A stretch of DNA of 64,000 nucleotides from Hydractinia symbiolongicarpus (taxonomy: Eukaryota; Cnidaria; Hydrozoa; Anthoathecata; Hydractiniidae). The notes under the pieces are model-generated. The model was not told the origin of the DNA and did not search any database. It saw only the letters and a program-made list of their open reading frames with translations. The stretch spans positions 20,271,650-20,335,649 of the forward strand of contig NC_079887.1 in NCBI RefSeq assembly GCF_029227915.1, in the 5' to 3' direction. Positions 1 to 12,919 of the stretch are shown piece by piece (positions within the stretch are counted from its first letter, which is position 1; every line of letters begins with the position of its first letter). A program made the position numbers and the translations under genes.

Positions 1-1425
1 AAGGAACATTTTATAATAACTTGCGTTTTATGCAAAGAAATACTGCTTGATTTAAAAAAGCAGCTACCGTTGTTTAGCTTAGTATATTACAATTTTGTTG
101 CATAAATTAATTTATCTCGTTAAATGCAAATGCTTTTAGAGTCCTTTATAAACCGGAATAGCTTCGAAAATAAGGCAAAAAAAGTATAGGTCCTACGCAA
201 GCCAAGGTTATTACAAAATTGACGAAAGTAACTTTTTTAAAGTTCGTTTGCGAGGTTTAATTATGACGTTTTAGAGATTGTATACAGCTTTAAATGTAAC
301 ATAACATTTTATGGATAAAAAAGCTTGTTGTGCTTGTTCCTCGATCAACTTGGATAAGGTGAACAAAAATACACAAATTTATCATTCATATATATATATA
401 CATGTGCGTCGCAGGAGTTTGCCATAAACAAAAATTTTTTGGCTTAATTTAAAAACCTTGTATTACTCACAGAAGTCACTATAATTTAAATCTTTTTCAG
501 AGTTACTTAGCTGACATATTTTCAGCTAATACTATTTATAAACACCTAATATTATAAACATAAGTTCCATAGAAACTTTTGTGTATAATATTTATGAGAA
601 AGGGGGACCACTAATTTAGACTAAAAATGGCGTGACAAGTTTCAGCGGCGCCATCATAATTGTCTTCAAGTTTTTTTTGGTTAACCGTTGCACTTCTTGT
701 TTGAAATGCTTTTTTCATCTATACCATTTTTTGTCGAAAACGCTTTTTTAACCAACTTTTTATTAGGATGAAAATAAAATGCTTTGTCATTGCTCGTCTT
801 TGACATTCACCCTAATGCAACAACAATTAGTAAAAGTTGTATGTAACAGCAATGCTATTGGAATAGAGCTGTCATTGATTTTCACTATCAGCATCCGCAC
901 AAAATCCTCACGGATTGTTCTAGACTCCCATTACAGAAGCTAGTCTAAGCGACACACGATCGTACCGCATGGTGCATCATAACGAATAGAATCGTTGACA
1001 CCTACGGGTAAAATGCTGTCCGGGGAGATTTTGTCCAAGTAAGACCATTCCCACTATAATTGTATATTAATTGTTTGGATAATTCGACACCTAATATTTG
1101 AAAATAAATAGGTGTAATTTATTAGCAGTAGGAGTAAATGACATATGTAAATAAGATCCCTCCTTCAAATAAACCCTCATCCTAAAGAGAATTTCCGATG
1201 TTTTGTTGAGATAAAAAATCATAGTGCCGGAAACCTCCAAATAAAATCTCCTCTTGGACAGGCCCTTATTCATTTTTTATGTATAATTTATTCCATACTT
1301 GGGTCCTTAGCAGCACAAAATAAAAACATTTATTGGAATCCGAAATCCTGCAGAAAATTTGTTAGGAAGATGATTTTGAGCCAAAAATATTTTCCGGTGG
1401 TGCAAATCCAGGTATATCGAATCCA
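1..1425. other. gene-free flank
   Basis: AT-rich sequence with frequent stops in all frames and no recognisable domain, RNA gene or long repeat. A short TA run lies near 390. I see nothing to annotate. Confidence 0.5.
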
Positions 1426-1557
1426 GACCACCACCCGTGTATAAGACTACCCGTGTATAAGACCACTACCCGTGTATAAGACCCCGTGTATAAGACCACC
1501 ACTCGTGTATAGGACCATCACCCGTGTAAAAGACCACCACCCGTGTATAAGACCACC
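1426..1557. repeat. short minisatellite, unit about 14-19 bp
   Basis: About seven imperfect units built on GACCACCACCCGTGTATAA, with units shortened by loss of the ACCA or CCACTA part. It sits in non-coding sequence upstream of the GABA-B-like gene. Probably replication slippage; no function is implied. Confidence 0.8.
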
Positions 1558-2217
1558 ATAAAAGGCTTATAAACTTTTGGAAGCCCTGGTTCTTACATTT
1601 AGAAATGTACGGTAGAAACAGAAAAACAAGAGCTACAGAAAATGTGAAACTAGAAACAAATTTAAAGCTGGAATGCAAATACACTTTTTAGTTTATATTT
1701 CGTGATAAAGAAAGTTGGTCTTGAGTAAGGTGCCCTTATTTTGTTTGTTTTTTAGGTTTTATTAAAATTATTTTTTGGCAAGATAAAAAAAAATTTTGGG
1801 AGGGACAATGCTACTTGAGGGGCTAGCATGATTAAGGGGAGAATATTTTTAAAAATAGACCATCTGAACACGATTCACGATATATTCATTACAACATTCC
1901 ATCGTTGGTTCTAAGGAACACATTGGAAATCTCATAAAATGTCAAAATAATTTTTAACTATAACAGAAGCAAATTCATCTCAACCCGCCCCTTCTTTTGG
2001 CAACTTTATTATCATTAAAGAGTTATCTTAAGCAGGATATATGTAGGAAAAAAAATGCCAGTGGTGCTAATAATATATTTGCAAGTTCTTGTGGTTAATT
2101 TTTTTTAAAACCTAATTTTAAGTTTTCGTTGGCGGTAAACGCAAGTATTTGATAAATTAACATTTAAATGATGATGTTTTGGCAAAGAATCAAAAATGAT
2201 TACAAAGATTGGAACGT

Positions 2218-2238
2218 AGAAACAACAACAACAACAGC

Positions 2239-2337
<99 letters not shown>

Positions 2338-2400
2338 AAAATGAATGAATGAATGCATGGATAAATGAGTGAATGAATGAATAGACAAATGAAAGAATAA
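2218..2400. repeat. (CAA)n microsatellite followed by degenerate (AATG)n
   Basis: A nearly uninterrupted CAA/AAC trinucleotide run to about 2336, with one CAG near 2237, passes into an imperfect AATG tetranucleotide run to about 2400. No gene is attached to it. Confidence 0.9.
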
Positions 2401-2676
2401 ATGATTTACAGATACGTTTGTTATGTCGTCGTCTGCATCGTCCGTCGTGTCAATTTCCTGATAAGATTAACTTTGACGTTAAACAAAAAGTCAACACACT
2501 CTCCTTCGTATCCAAACTTTAATATATGCTGCTTTTGCTAATGTTAAATGCATGAAGATGGAGAGTTACTAAATTACGACAATGTCAGCACCGGTATCTA
2601 CGCTGCAGTGATTTGTGGTCAAATTAATCAAACAGTTGAAAAGGTCTAACACTTTCGCCCCCGTCTGCATATTGCC

Positions 2677-2686
2677 TTTATAAAGG
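2677..2686 (+). promoter_or_regulatory. possible TATA-like element
   Basis: TTTATAAAGG lies 46 bases upstream of the ATG chosen for the GABA-B-like gene. The position would give a very short 5' UTR. It is offered only because of the motif and the distance; no initiator or start-site evidence exists. Confidence 0.25.
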
Positions 2687-2731
2687 CTTGCTATACCTAT
2701 TTTAAAAGTTAGATAGACGTTGACAACATAC

Positions 2732-5700
2732 ATGGAAATGTATATATTAACAAGAAAATTATTTTTTGTTTATTTGGTATTATTTATAACGCTTATAAAA
2801 GGAAAAGAGAAAATACATATTGGCGCGTTAATAACAAATCTAGTGGAAGATACTAGTTGTTTTAAATCTGCCATGATGGCTGCTCTTGAGCTGATAAACG
2901 CTGACGGCCATATTTTACCAAATCATCAACTTGTAATACATTTCATGGATGTCCATGTAAGTTTCAACTGTTGTAAACCTTTGTTTTGTAAGCAAGTCAT
3001 AAATGTAAGATTTTCATTGGTCAAAAATTTCTTTGTAATAAAAGTATAAAAACTTGTAAGTATATGACTACTTACCAACTGACGTCACACCTGGGCAATA
3101 TGTTTTAGCAAAAATGGTCAGATTTCTCAAACTTGGTGACAAGCAATTGGAAACACTGTATTTATTCTAACCCTTAGCATCTGTTTTTAAAATACCCTTT
3201 TTGGTCATGAAATAATTAGCTTTTCAAACGTTAAGTTACAATTAGTGGCCAAGGGAAAGGTAGATAGCTCAAATCATCCTCCTTCTAAAACACGAAGGCG
3301 TTTTCGTAACAACAAACTGAGGAATTATTGGGTCCAAATTTGAAGCAATTTTTTACCATTGACCTAAGTCACATGCCACGTGCTTCCTAACTTCAAAAAA
3401 ATATCGAAAATTAAAGTCTATTCCGTCCAGAGCATTTTTAACCAAACTTCTAAAATTAGAAATAAAAATAACTTAGAGACAACAAATATGTGTTTTCTAG
3501 GGAGCAGCAGGAGCCAGCATTCGACGAGTATTGGAGTTACAAAAAGAGAAACCAGTTTTGCAAGTTTTATTGGGGCCGTTTGTACAAAGCATAGCGAAAC
3601 CTGTACAAGAAATAACTCATACAATGAAGCTTCCACATGTAAGACAATAATTTAAATGCGTACCATGTATTCCTAAAAACTATGACTCCGAAGAATTGCT
3701 AGAAAATGAACACACCCTTTCTATAACCAACACTATAAGCAAAAAAAGATGTGTGAGTAACAGCCAGCGTGAGGTAAGTAAATAAATAAAAAGAAAGAGC
3801 TTACAAAGACAGAAAGACTTCCCTTCCCTTGAGTTTCATACGACGAAAAACGTGATTAAACGAAAGTTTTATCTCGTCTTACTGAGGAAGCAAACACGTG
3901 AATTTGATCTTCTAAAGTAGTTAGTCAGCAAACAACAACTAAGCAACAGTTGAGACGTAAAATGCAGAAGGGTTAGCAATGTTCATCCTCCACCAAAATT
4001 TTATCTTGCTTGTGATATGTGTCACTTTTTAGCTCGTTAGTTTTGATGAATTGAAAACAAGAAGAAAAGTACTTATGAAAATCTTCAAACATTTTGGCTG
4101 GAAAAATATTAACATAATATACGATCACGAATACATTGATGATAGAGAGGTTTGATTGATAATTTTGTTTTAATAACTTGAATTTCACGGTTACTCTTTG
4201 TCACATGTAGTTACTTTAAATACACTTACTTATTTTTATAAATTTTAAATGCAATAATGACTATTAGCTAATAAGAATGACCCAAAAATAAATAAGTTAC
4301 TAAGACCTTCTTCTTATATGTAGTAATGCATTTTAGTTCGCATTGTATTTTAGTTATATTTTATGACTTTTAATAAATTAAAGATTTTTTTTAGGACGCA
4401 GAAAGGCTTAAGAATGATTTGTCATATTCTGGATTTGGAATACAAAACGTGCAGGGCTTCTCGTCTTTGAAACAGGACGCCACTAAAAAAATAATAAAAG
4501 ATCTTAAGGTGAGGAAAAACTTTCGCTTATTTAAACTAGCATTTATTCATTTTCGGTTATTTTCCGTGTTTTCCGTAAAGAATTTTTGAAGATTACTCTG
4601 CTTTTTAAAATCGTGAGTTTTTCGGAGAAAAAAGTTTACATATAACTTTTTTTACTAATATTTAAATGTACTAATTTTCGCATATTCGCGCGAAAAATTT
4701 TTGCTAGCGCGCGAAATTCAATAAAGTTTGCTAGGGCGCAAAATTCAAAAAAGATTTGCCAGGGCGCGAAATTTAGTACTACACGCATAATTTTTTTTTA
4801 GAAAACGCATTTATATTTAGTATAAGACGCTTCACTATATGCAAACGCGGAAAAATTAATTCCTCCAAACATCCATATTGCATTCTAGAAATGACCAAAA
4901 ATCAGCCTTTTGCAAAAATATTATGTCCGAGATTGTAGTCACAAACGAGAAAAGAACTTTTATGCTTTAAAAAGAATTGCGAACCTTTTTGTATCGGCAT
5001 CTGATCTATCAGACGGACATTTTAAAAAGATTTATTTTGATTTTATTATATTTTAGGAAAAGGATGCGCGCATTATCACAGCTGACATGTTTGCTTTAAC
5101 ATTTGCTGAAATCTTTTGTGCAGTAAGTAAATTGGATGTGTTTTCTAGAACATGTGCATGAGTGAATTAGAAATTTTCTTCTTTTGAGAACCATTCCTCC
5201 TTTTTACCGAGGGACTATTGAAGAAACGAAATTCAAATTCAATCTAATTTAGTCAAACTACTTATTGGTCACATAATGCTTACATGACTTTAATTTGGTG
5301 GCTTGTCACAAAAGCTTTCTCGTAACAATTGTTTCCAAAAATTTTACCTAGACAACGTATGAGGAGGCTTGCAAAAAAGTACGAAAGATCTGCAATGATG
5401 TTCTCAATAGCTTTTTATTTTTAATAACTTTTTTAAACCCAACCCAGGTGTGAAACTATGGTGAAACTAAAAAAGAAAATGACGCAGAGAAACTTGCATC
5501 AAACAACACAAAAAAATTTAGAAAAACTTGTTTTCAATTTTTTTGCGCCTTTATCAGTACTTGGACATTCTACCCATAACCTCAAATTGGTTACTTTCGG
5601 GTAAAAATGAGAATGGCAACTTTGTTTTTAGAGTTTTACCCTGATCTGCACATGCGCATTAAAAATAATAACATTTTTTTCCTCGTTGATGACCTCATTC

Positions 5701-8700
5701 TTGTTTCGTCGATGTCGTCGCAGCACTAACTACGAACTGACATCTTTATACAGGCTTATATGACGGATATGTTTTCACCGAAAAGAGTTTTTGTCAGTAG
5801 AAGTTTGAACCCAATGGACATATTAAATGAAATTGCAGATACCCAATGCACGCCTGAAGAGGTGTTTACAGCTGCAGAAGGATCTATCTTCATCTCAGCC
5901 GCCGACTTCAGATTGGATGATAAAATAACGCAGTCAGGGAAGGTTTGTCCTTAGTTTTCAGAATAATCTTATAGCTTGTCTGACGTAGAAGGACATATGC
6001 CCGAATGCAAGGTCCCTGTTGAACTTCAGAAATCCTAAAACATTGACATTATACCGAGTAACCTTGACATCATGATTATTCTATAGGGAAGAAAACGTTG
6101 AAATATGATGGGCAGGCAGGGAGAAATTTTCATACATTAGGATTACTTTTGACAAATTGATGCATTTTTTTAGACTGCATCAGAAATTTGGATGTTAATA
6201 AAAAGTCAGAAGAAAAGAATTATCGATGAAATTAAACTTGTGTCGCCACACAAAGAATATTATGATAACTGTCCCCGAATTTCTTCCCGGATTTTTGACC
6301 AAGTCTATAGAGTTGCTTTGGCGTTTGATCATCTGTTGAAAAATAAGGGTCGGTTGTTTATACCTTTTTAATTTAGATAACTGCCTGATAAAATATCATC
6401 ACTCGATTTATTACTCAAAACTCGTCCGAATTATTATTCGGAATTGAAACTTGCATTATTTCATGAATAGAAAACGTTGTACAAAGTTTTGACACGCAAA
6501 TAAACTGATTTTGTAGACTTTTCGGGATTTTTGGGCAATTTTTGACATTTAATCATGTTAAATATGCAAAAATTGGAAGATATGTAAAACACCATTATCT
6601 GGCTGTTAGCAACTTTAAGCAAAATACTAAATCCTTTCCAAAACAAAAGAGTAAATAACATTTAAGCAGATAGAGGCATTTTATTATTTTTTTCTTTTAT
6701 GAGGTACTATAACTGTATCAAATTTGTGTCTATTTGAGAAAACATATAAGCAGTTATGGAGTGGCTAAACCTCTCCCTTCCCCGTCATAGTATGTTCAGA
6801 AACTACGTACCGAATAGGGTTAAGTCTTTTGTTGGAAATCTAAAGAAAATGACATCTGAATCTGTAATTTGTTTCTACAGGTAGCAGCGATGTTTTTATG
6901 AAGACTTACCGAGATAAAGAAAAGTATAACCACATCAACGAAGTCATGCATAACATCGACTTTGAAGGAGTTACTGTAAGTGATGTAACTAACCGAAGCG
7001 TCATATATGCTAAGTTATATGAAAAATAGAGATGATTCTTTCTCTGTTACTCAGATTTATATAAAAATACCAAGGCTTAATATTAGGTACTCCCGTGATA
7101 TCACACCCTACTTTACACACTTTTGAACTCTGTCGTAATTTCCAGCTGTTATTGTGTGATAGATCCAATTTTAACCAAAAAGAGCTGAATTTTTTAAATA
7201 TTTGATAAATTGCCCCTTTATAAAAAGCACATTAAAAATGTTTGTGGTAAAGTCATGACATAATTAATAAAGCAATGTAATTTACCAAAGTATGATTGCA
7301 AATTTCTCTTTGACAGGGTCGTCAGCAATACATATCCAATTTAACGTTGGGTGCAAAAATAGATTATCAAATAAATCAAATTAAAAATGGTAGGTTTTTG
7401 TACCTGTCGATCAAAGTAACGTTAAATATAAAGCTTCTGTATTTTATTTTCTTGCTGCACAATCTTTTTTAAGAATATAAACCCCTTTATTTTAGGGACA
7501 GATCATATTATTGGTTACTACTTTTCATCAAATAATACGTTAAAAATTTACGATGATGTAACGATCTTTAAAGGTAAGGATATTTCTTTTCTCGTCCAAG
7601 AATTTACAATAAACCTTTCACAAAGACGATATGTTGTATGCATATCGTCTATCACTTAGATAATATCATACCACGTGACCATATGTTGACAGTATCGACA
7701 GTGATGACGTATAACGCATGGATTGTGAAAACAATTTGGATTTTAACATCTTGTGCTATCTTGCTTGCCATCTTTTTGTTTTACTTAAACAATCGATACA
7801 AGCATAAAAGGTATGCTTTATTTTTCGTTCGTTCGTTCGTTTGTTCGTTCGTTCGTTCGTTCGTTCGTTCGTTCGTTCGTTCGTTCGTTCGTTCGTTCGT
7901 TCGTTCGTTCGTTCGTTCGTTCGTTCGTTCGTTCGTTCGTTCGTTCGTTCGTTCGTTCGTTCGTTCGTTCGTTCGTTCGTTCGTTCGTTCGTTCGTTCGT
8001 TCGTTCGTTCGTTCGTTCGTTCGTTCGTTCGTTCGTTCGTTTATTTATTTCTTCTTTCCAGGATTATCAAGATGTCTTCTCCTGACATCAACAATCTCAT
8101 CATTATTGGTTGTATTATGTGTTATGTTGCTGCCATTTTGTATGGTATGGATTTAAAATATCTGCCACAAGTTGCAATAAGAAGAATGTGCAATGTAAGA
8201 ATTCTTCTTGTTTCAATAAATATAGTAACTTTGGATTTTCTGTCCACTCAATTATCATTGTTTATCTGTCTAAAAACTTAAAAGGTAGGCAGTTGTTGGG
8301 AGGCTGAAAGTTGAAAGTCAGACAGCTGGGAGCCTATAACAGTGCGCTATTTGTTACTTCTTTTGCCCATCTGCTTGACTATTAATCAAGTAGGATAAAT
8401 TATTGCCTGTACTTATAATGCCAAGCTAACGTCTTCTGCGATCGTTCCATAACTTTCATATTTCAAAAACAAACCTTTAATTAAAGTTCCTCCAGATTGG
8501 GTTGGAAATAATAATTAACGCCGTATTTCGAACACTTGCTTGTCATTTCAGGTTAACACAGTCCTGTTATCAGTTGGTTTTACTTTATCGTTTGGTGGAT
8601 TGTTCAGCAAGACATGGCGAGTGTATAGGATATACTCTGGAGCTATGGAGAACAAAAAAGTGGTAAGGAAAACATTTTTCTAACCAATTTATTTTTTATT

Positions 8701-10642
8701 CTAACAAGGCGAGTAATTAAATTCTTTTATTGGAGTTCTCAATTTAACAATTGGACCAAACGTGCATCACTAATACACATGTTATACGAACGTGTAGTGA
8801 TTTGCGATGGCAGTATAGACATTAAAACTCTCTTTCTATCTATTACCTGTTTTGGCTTAAAAGTCATGTTCACTCAGCTAAGATATTATCAACTTCGTTA
8901 GCACATATCGAAGTTTTCTCGGTTTAGTGCATATTTTATTCCGCCTAAACTTTTTTTCGCAGCCAAATTTGTTGGTTAAACTTCTTTATATTTTAGGTAC
9001 TACGCGATTACCATTTATATTGCATTATATTTTTTATCCTTTCTATTGATGTTTTGGTATTGGTTTCATTTCTCTTTCTTTCTCCTTTTGAGTTACAAGA
9101 ATGGGCCGTCAAAGAGCAAGTAAGTGTTCTTACTGTAAAATATCTATCACATCGAAATTATGTAACAACGAAGAAATAATTGATATTAGTAACCCTGCAC
9201 ATTATCTTCCCAAGAGTTGCAAAGATGATGGATCGAGTGGGACTTGAACCCACGACCTCTCGCTTACCGTGCGATGTCTCTACCGACTGCTCTATCAATC
9301 CGATGCCATTACCCTAGCAGATGTAGTAGACGAGGTGAGGATATCATCTCCTTATGACATAGAATGAGGGCGATACATATGTCATCCTTGCGATATAGCT
9401 TTTTACTAACACTTACCAACAAGATATCACAGAATGATCACAGAATGGCTCACAACCGTTGGGCAAGTGCCTCTGTAGGGGTGTTAAGAGCTTAACAATT
9501 GCGGCGAATTTGATTGGTCGGTTGTGCATCATTCGGTGATATCGATAGCGTTGTCGGTAGAGACATTGCCCGAAAAGTGAGAGGTAGTGCGTTCAAATCC
9601 CACTCGATTCATGATCTTTGCATCATTTTGGAAGATAATGTGCAGGATTACTTATACCAATATATCTTACATATGCACGGTTGTTCCTATATATATATAT
9701 ATATATATTGTTGAACACTTGGAAAAATATTCTGCAGTTTACTTTTACCAATATATCTACCTACAATATACCAAAATATGCACGGTTGTTTCTATTAAAT
9801 TTTATATTTATTCCGCATTTTTAGCTTGACTTTGAAAAAGATATTCGTTACATCTTCATTCGTCATCATTGTAATTGTAAAAACCGAGTCGCCCTTGTGT
9901 CAACCTTATTCTCATATAAAGCATTGTTGCTCGCGTTCGGTTTGTTCATGGCTTGGGAAACACGGAAAGTCGATATGTGTATCTTGAACGACTCAAAACA
10001 GATAGGTAACTAAGTTAATTTGTTTGAAAACTTATCATGAAGAGCATATTGAACTGGAACAAACTTTTGAATTGATGTGGCACTAACAAAAAATGTGCAG
10101 TGTTATAGCTTTACAAAAACAATTCATTTTTTCTTTTATATAAAGGAATATCTGTATACACCGTGTCTGTTGTGGCAACAGTTGGAACGATTTGCGCATT
10201 GGCATTAAACACGAATGTTAATCGCATCGAAGAAAATTATTTCATTGTTGCATTAAGCATATGGTTATGTTCTACGATCACACTGTTGTTGGTTTTTGTA
10301 CCTAAAGTATGTACGCTACGTTGCCATGCATACTGTCATCAAAAAAAGAAATGTAACATTTTGTTTGGTTTTCATGAATGTATTTCATTAAAAGGTCATG
10401 CAACCATAACGTACACGACCGAAAATACAAGGAGAGAGGATAGGGAGACTTCGCATCATCTCTTTTTGACAGCAGCAAAAATATCAATTGATCACATGAA
10501 TATATTTAAATCTTTCTTGGTCATGATTTTCACAAATTTTAGATTTTTAACTATTGTATGTGTCGCAAACTTGTTAATTCTCGACATTCGGTCTAACGTT
10601 TTGTGCGTAAAAAACATATGTCATACATCCCGAAAGAACTGA
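2732..10642 (+). CDS. GABA-B receptor-like class C GPCR (16 exons)
   Basis: Exons joined in phase: 2732-2956, 3501-3638, 4033-4149, 4395-4508, 5057-5122, 5754-5942, 6174-6348, 6881-6975, 7317-7389, 7496-7573, 7660-7810, 8062-8194, 8552-8662, 8997-9119, 9825-10005, 10146-10642. They total 2466 nt, 821 residues. The open frame begins upstream at TTG 2720, but the first ATG, 2732, gives a clean signal peptide (residues 1-24). Exons 1-10 form the extracellular Venus-flytrap domain (IGALI, MMAALELI near the start). Exons 11-16 form the seven-helix domain with family signatures: KMSSPDINNL in loop 1, FSKTWRV after TM3, MAWETRK before loop 3, LNDSKQIGISVY and FVPKV at the end of TM7. The product should sit in the plasma membrane and couple ligand binding to G proteins. 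Two oddities: about 24 residues expected between exons 2 and 3 (the FFRT region) are not found, and the roughly 110-residue tail has no obvious coiled coil but has a hydrophobic stretch. Subtype is not assignable. Confidence 0.85.
3838..3960 (+). repeat. dispersed repeat copy 1 (partner near 22098)
   Basis: This intronic stretch begins with ACGACGAAAAACGTGAT and contains CACGTGAATTTG and a CAACAA-rich end. The same order of blocks recurs at 22098-22230 with substitutions and indels. Probably an old interspersed element; no coding capacity is seen. Confidence 0.55.
7825..8040 (+). repeat. (CGTT)n microsatellite filling an intron
   Basis: About 54 copies of CGTT, with one TTGT interruption near 7840. 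The intron between exons 11 and 12 of the GABA-B-like gene is only 251 bp (7811-8061) and is almost entirely this array. The donor (AG|GTATGC) and acceptor (TTTCCAG|GATT) lie just outside it. The array has no stop codon in the plus frames, so it reads as an artefactual Val-Arg-Ser-Phe polymer. Confidence 0.95.
9186..9301 (-). mobile_element. tRNA-derived SINE, copy 1 (minus)
   Basis: Read on the minus strand, 9301-9230 folds partly as a tRNA. It has a 7-bp acceptor stem with one G-U pair, an A-box-like TAGAGCAGTCGGTAGAG, and a perfect T arm (GTGGG-TTCAAGT-CCCAC) containing a B box. The D stem is broken, so it is not a functional tRNA. The tail (ATCTTTGCA, GAAGATAATGTGCAGG) is shared with the inverted copy at 9536-9652. 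It lies in an intron of the GABA-B-like gene. Confidence 0.7.
9536..9652 (+). mobile_element. tRNA-derived SINE, copy 2 (plus)
   Basis: Same family as 9186-9301 in opposite orientation. It shares GTCGGTAGAGACAT, TTCAAATCCCACTCGATT and GAAGATAATGTGCAGGAT, but the tRNA stems are more decayed. The two copies, about 235 bp apart in one intron, could pair in the pre-mRNA. Confidence 0.7.
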
Positions 10643-11717
10643 TTCTTCTATATGTTGATATTTGCGTGGCGAGCTTTTGATTTTACATTTTGCGTAAAAG
10701 TGAGTGGAAAAGAACCGCATTTAATATTCGAAAGAACTAAATTTTGTTAATTCAGAATTTACGGCTTGCAAGCATTTGGCTTTTTTAAAGTTTCTTGTAA
10801 AGTTTTTTGGAGGAAAAAGATATTTTTGTTTCACGTGTTGCAGATTGTTTGGTCTGCAAGTTCCGCTTTAAGATCTATGGTGGGGCCCTCAGCATTACAC
10901 GAAAAAAAATCTGATTTTGATTATACTTAAACTTGTTGGTAGCAGCTCCCGCTGTTTAGTATATGTGACCACGAAAACATAATTTCGAGATTGGTGATAG
11001 CTAATTAGCTTTTATTATCATATAGCTGGAGCTGTGCACAGAATGGAATGGGATCAAGAAGTTGGTCCGTTCGTACTTACTCGACGATCCTTCGATAAAA
11101 ATTTCCTTGTTAACTAATTTTACATTTCATATTATTCAGAGCTTCGTTGGGAATTCTGGTATTAATTTTAGGCTCGACAACTAAGCTGATTCCTAAACAG
11201 TTTAATAATTTTTTGCAGGTGGATACCAGCCTTGTGTAAAATATTTTTTCCCTTTAGATAAATTTACTATTTAATAAAAATGGTAACCGAAGGAAGCAGA
11301 GCGTCGCTAGTTATTCATTTGTAAGTAATGCTTATCAACATGTGTTTAACACAAAAATTGCCGTGGAGAGAGGGAACGGGTGCACTCTACTAATTGTAGG
11401 TGACCAAAAAAAAAATTTCAAATCAACATATGTTAGTGCGTGGTAACAGCGAGTGTGTTTATTCGTGTGTCGCATTGATTGCCATTGCTAGTACTGGCTT
11501 GGCTCTGATCATGTCTGGTTGATAGTTTGTTAACCTGAGACCAATGCCAACATGCACCTGAAAGACATTCCGGTTAAAAATAGTGACTTTTGTTATTTTA
11601 TTAAATAATAAACTTTAAATATGAGTGTACTCAAAAAATTCTTCGAGTCTTATTTAGTTTGTACTTTTTGAAAATATATATTGATACAGTATACTTTTTG
11701 ATTAGCGGACACCATCG
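10643..11717. other. gene-free stretch downstream of the GABA-B-like gene
   Basis: AT-rich, stop-rich sequence. It should include the 3' UTR of the receptor gene, but no poly(A) signal stands out over background. No repeat or RNA structure was recognised. Confidence 0.4.
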
Positions 11718-11718
11718 C

Positions 11719-11844
11719 TGTATGACCAAAGTGTTCGCTAATCTGAGGTGTCCACCTTTTGGAAAGTTTTTTATGAGACTTTGAATAGAAAACGGCCGGT
11801 GTATGACCAAAGTGTCCGCTAATCTGAGGTGTCCGCCTTTTAGA
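11719..11844. repeat. two direct repeats of about 45 bp, 81 bp apart
   Basis: Units at 11719-11763 and 11800-11844 share TATGACCAAAGTG, CGCTAATCTGAGGTGTCC and CCTTTT with few differences. Shorter related words (TTAGCGGACACC, GTGTCCGTTAATTGGAG) flank them on both sides. The pattern resembles the subterminal repeats of a cut-and-paste transposon end, but I cannot delimit an element. Confidence 0.55.
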
Positions 11845-12039
11845 GTGTCCGTTAATTGGAGAGAATACTGTAGATGTAAATGTTATCATATTATTGAAAT
11901 CTTTTGATCAATTTTTATATGCTGATGTTAGTTAGTCCAATTATGTGGAATAGTTAAACAAAACAAAATTGAAATAAATACTTTCAATTAAAATATCTAA
12001 GCTTTTATTGGCTTTTTGTGCTGAAGATGGGCCCCATTT

Positions 12040-12424
<385 letters not shown>

Positions 12425-12699
12425 ATTTTTCACATTTTTCTTTGATAAAGTCTATAAACATTGCCTATAAATTTGTTCTGTAAATTACCAAACTTTGACG
12501 TTAAAGCAATATTGACGTCAAAGGAAAGTATATTAAGATTAATGAAGCCATTGCATTGCACTTTTAAATTCAAAGCTAAATAACTAGAAAACGGGTGGAA
12601 ATAACTGACGTCATCTCCTGCATGGGTAACTAGGGACTACCTGGGACCAATTTGGGTAAGTTTCCCAAACACGAGTTAGCGAATCCGTTTCGGAATGGG

Positions 12700-12919
12700 C
12701 GGTCTAATGACGTCTCTGCATCCGTCAAAAGTACACGATCCTATACATTTTCTTGGTAAGCGTTTCAAGATCTATGCGATGAAGGCAACAGGTGTACATA
12801 TTTTTGAAAAAAAGTTTGTGTTCTGACAGGTCTCTGCTGACGTCAGCAAAATTTTAATGACGGTTGTTTTTCTCTGTTATCCTGCCTCAGTTGATTTTTC
12901 CACGGGCCTTATCGACTAG
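12700..12919 (+). mobile_element. Helitron-like non-autonomous element, 3' part
   Basis: A repeat body (GTCAAAAGTACACGATCC, GATGAAGGCAACAGGT, GCTGACGTCAGCAAAATTTT) shared with 20265-20560 and 36358-36640. It ends in TTGATTTTTCCACGGG followed by ACTAG at 12915-12919. A hairpin a few bases before CTAG and a T after it are the hallmarks of a Helitron 3' terminus. The 5' boundary of this copy is unclear. Confidence 0.55.

Noticed and set aside
2720-2731. Upstream start of the receptor frame at TTG
   Set aside because: TTG is not a normal start in animals; the ATG at 2732 directly precedes a good signal peptide.
3648-3776. Extra exon between receptor exons 2 and 3 (frame with CIPKNYDSEELLENEHTLSI ending at a GTAAGT)
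   Set aside because: It has a good donor, but an in-frame TAA lies upstream, no phase-0 acceptor fits, and it does not resemble the missing GABA-B segment.
9230-9301. Functional tRNA gene on the minus strand
   Set aside because: Acceptor and T arm are good, but the D stem cannot pair and the anticodon loop lacks the usual T before the anticodon. A second decayed copy with the same non-tRNA tail shows it is a SINE head.
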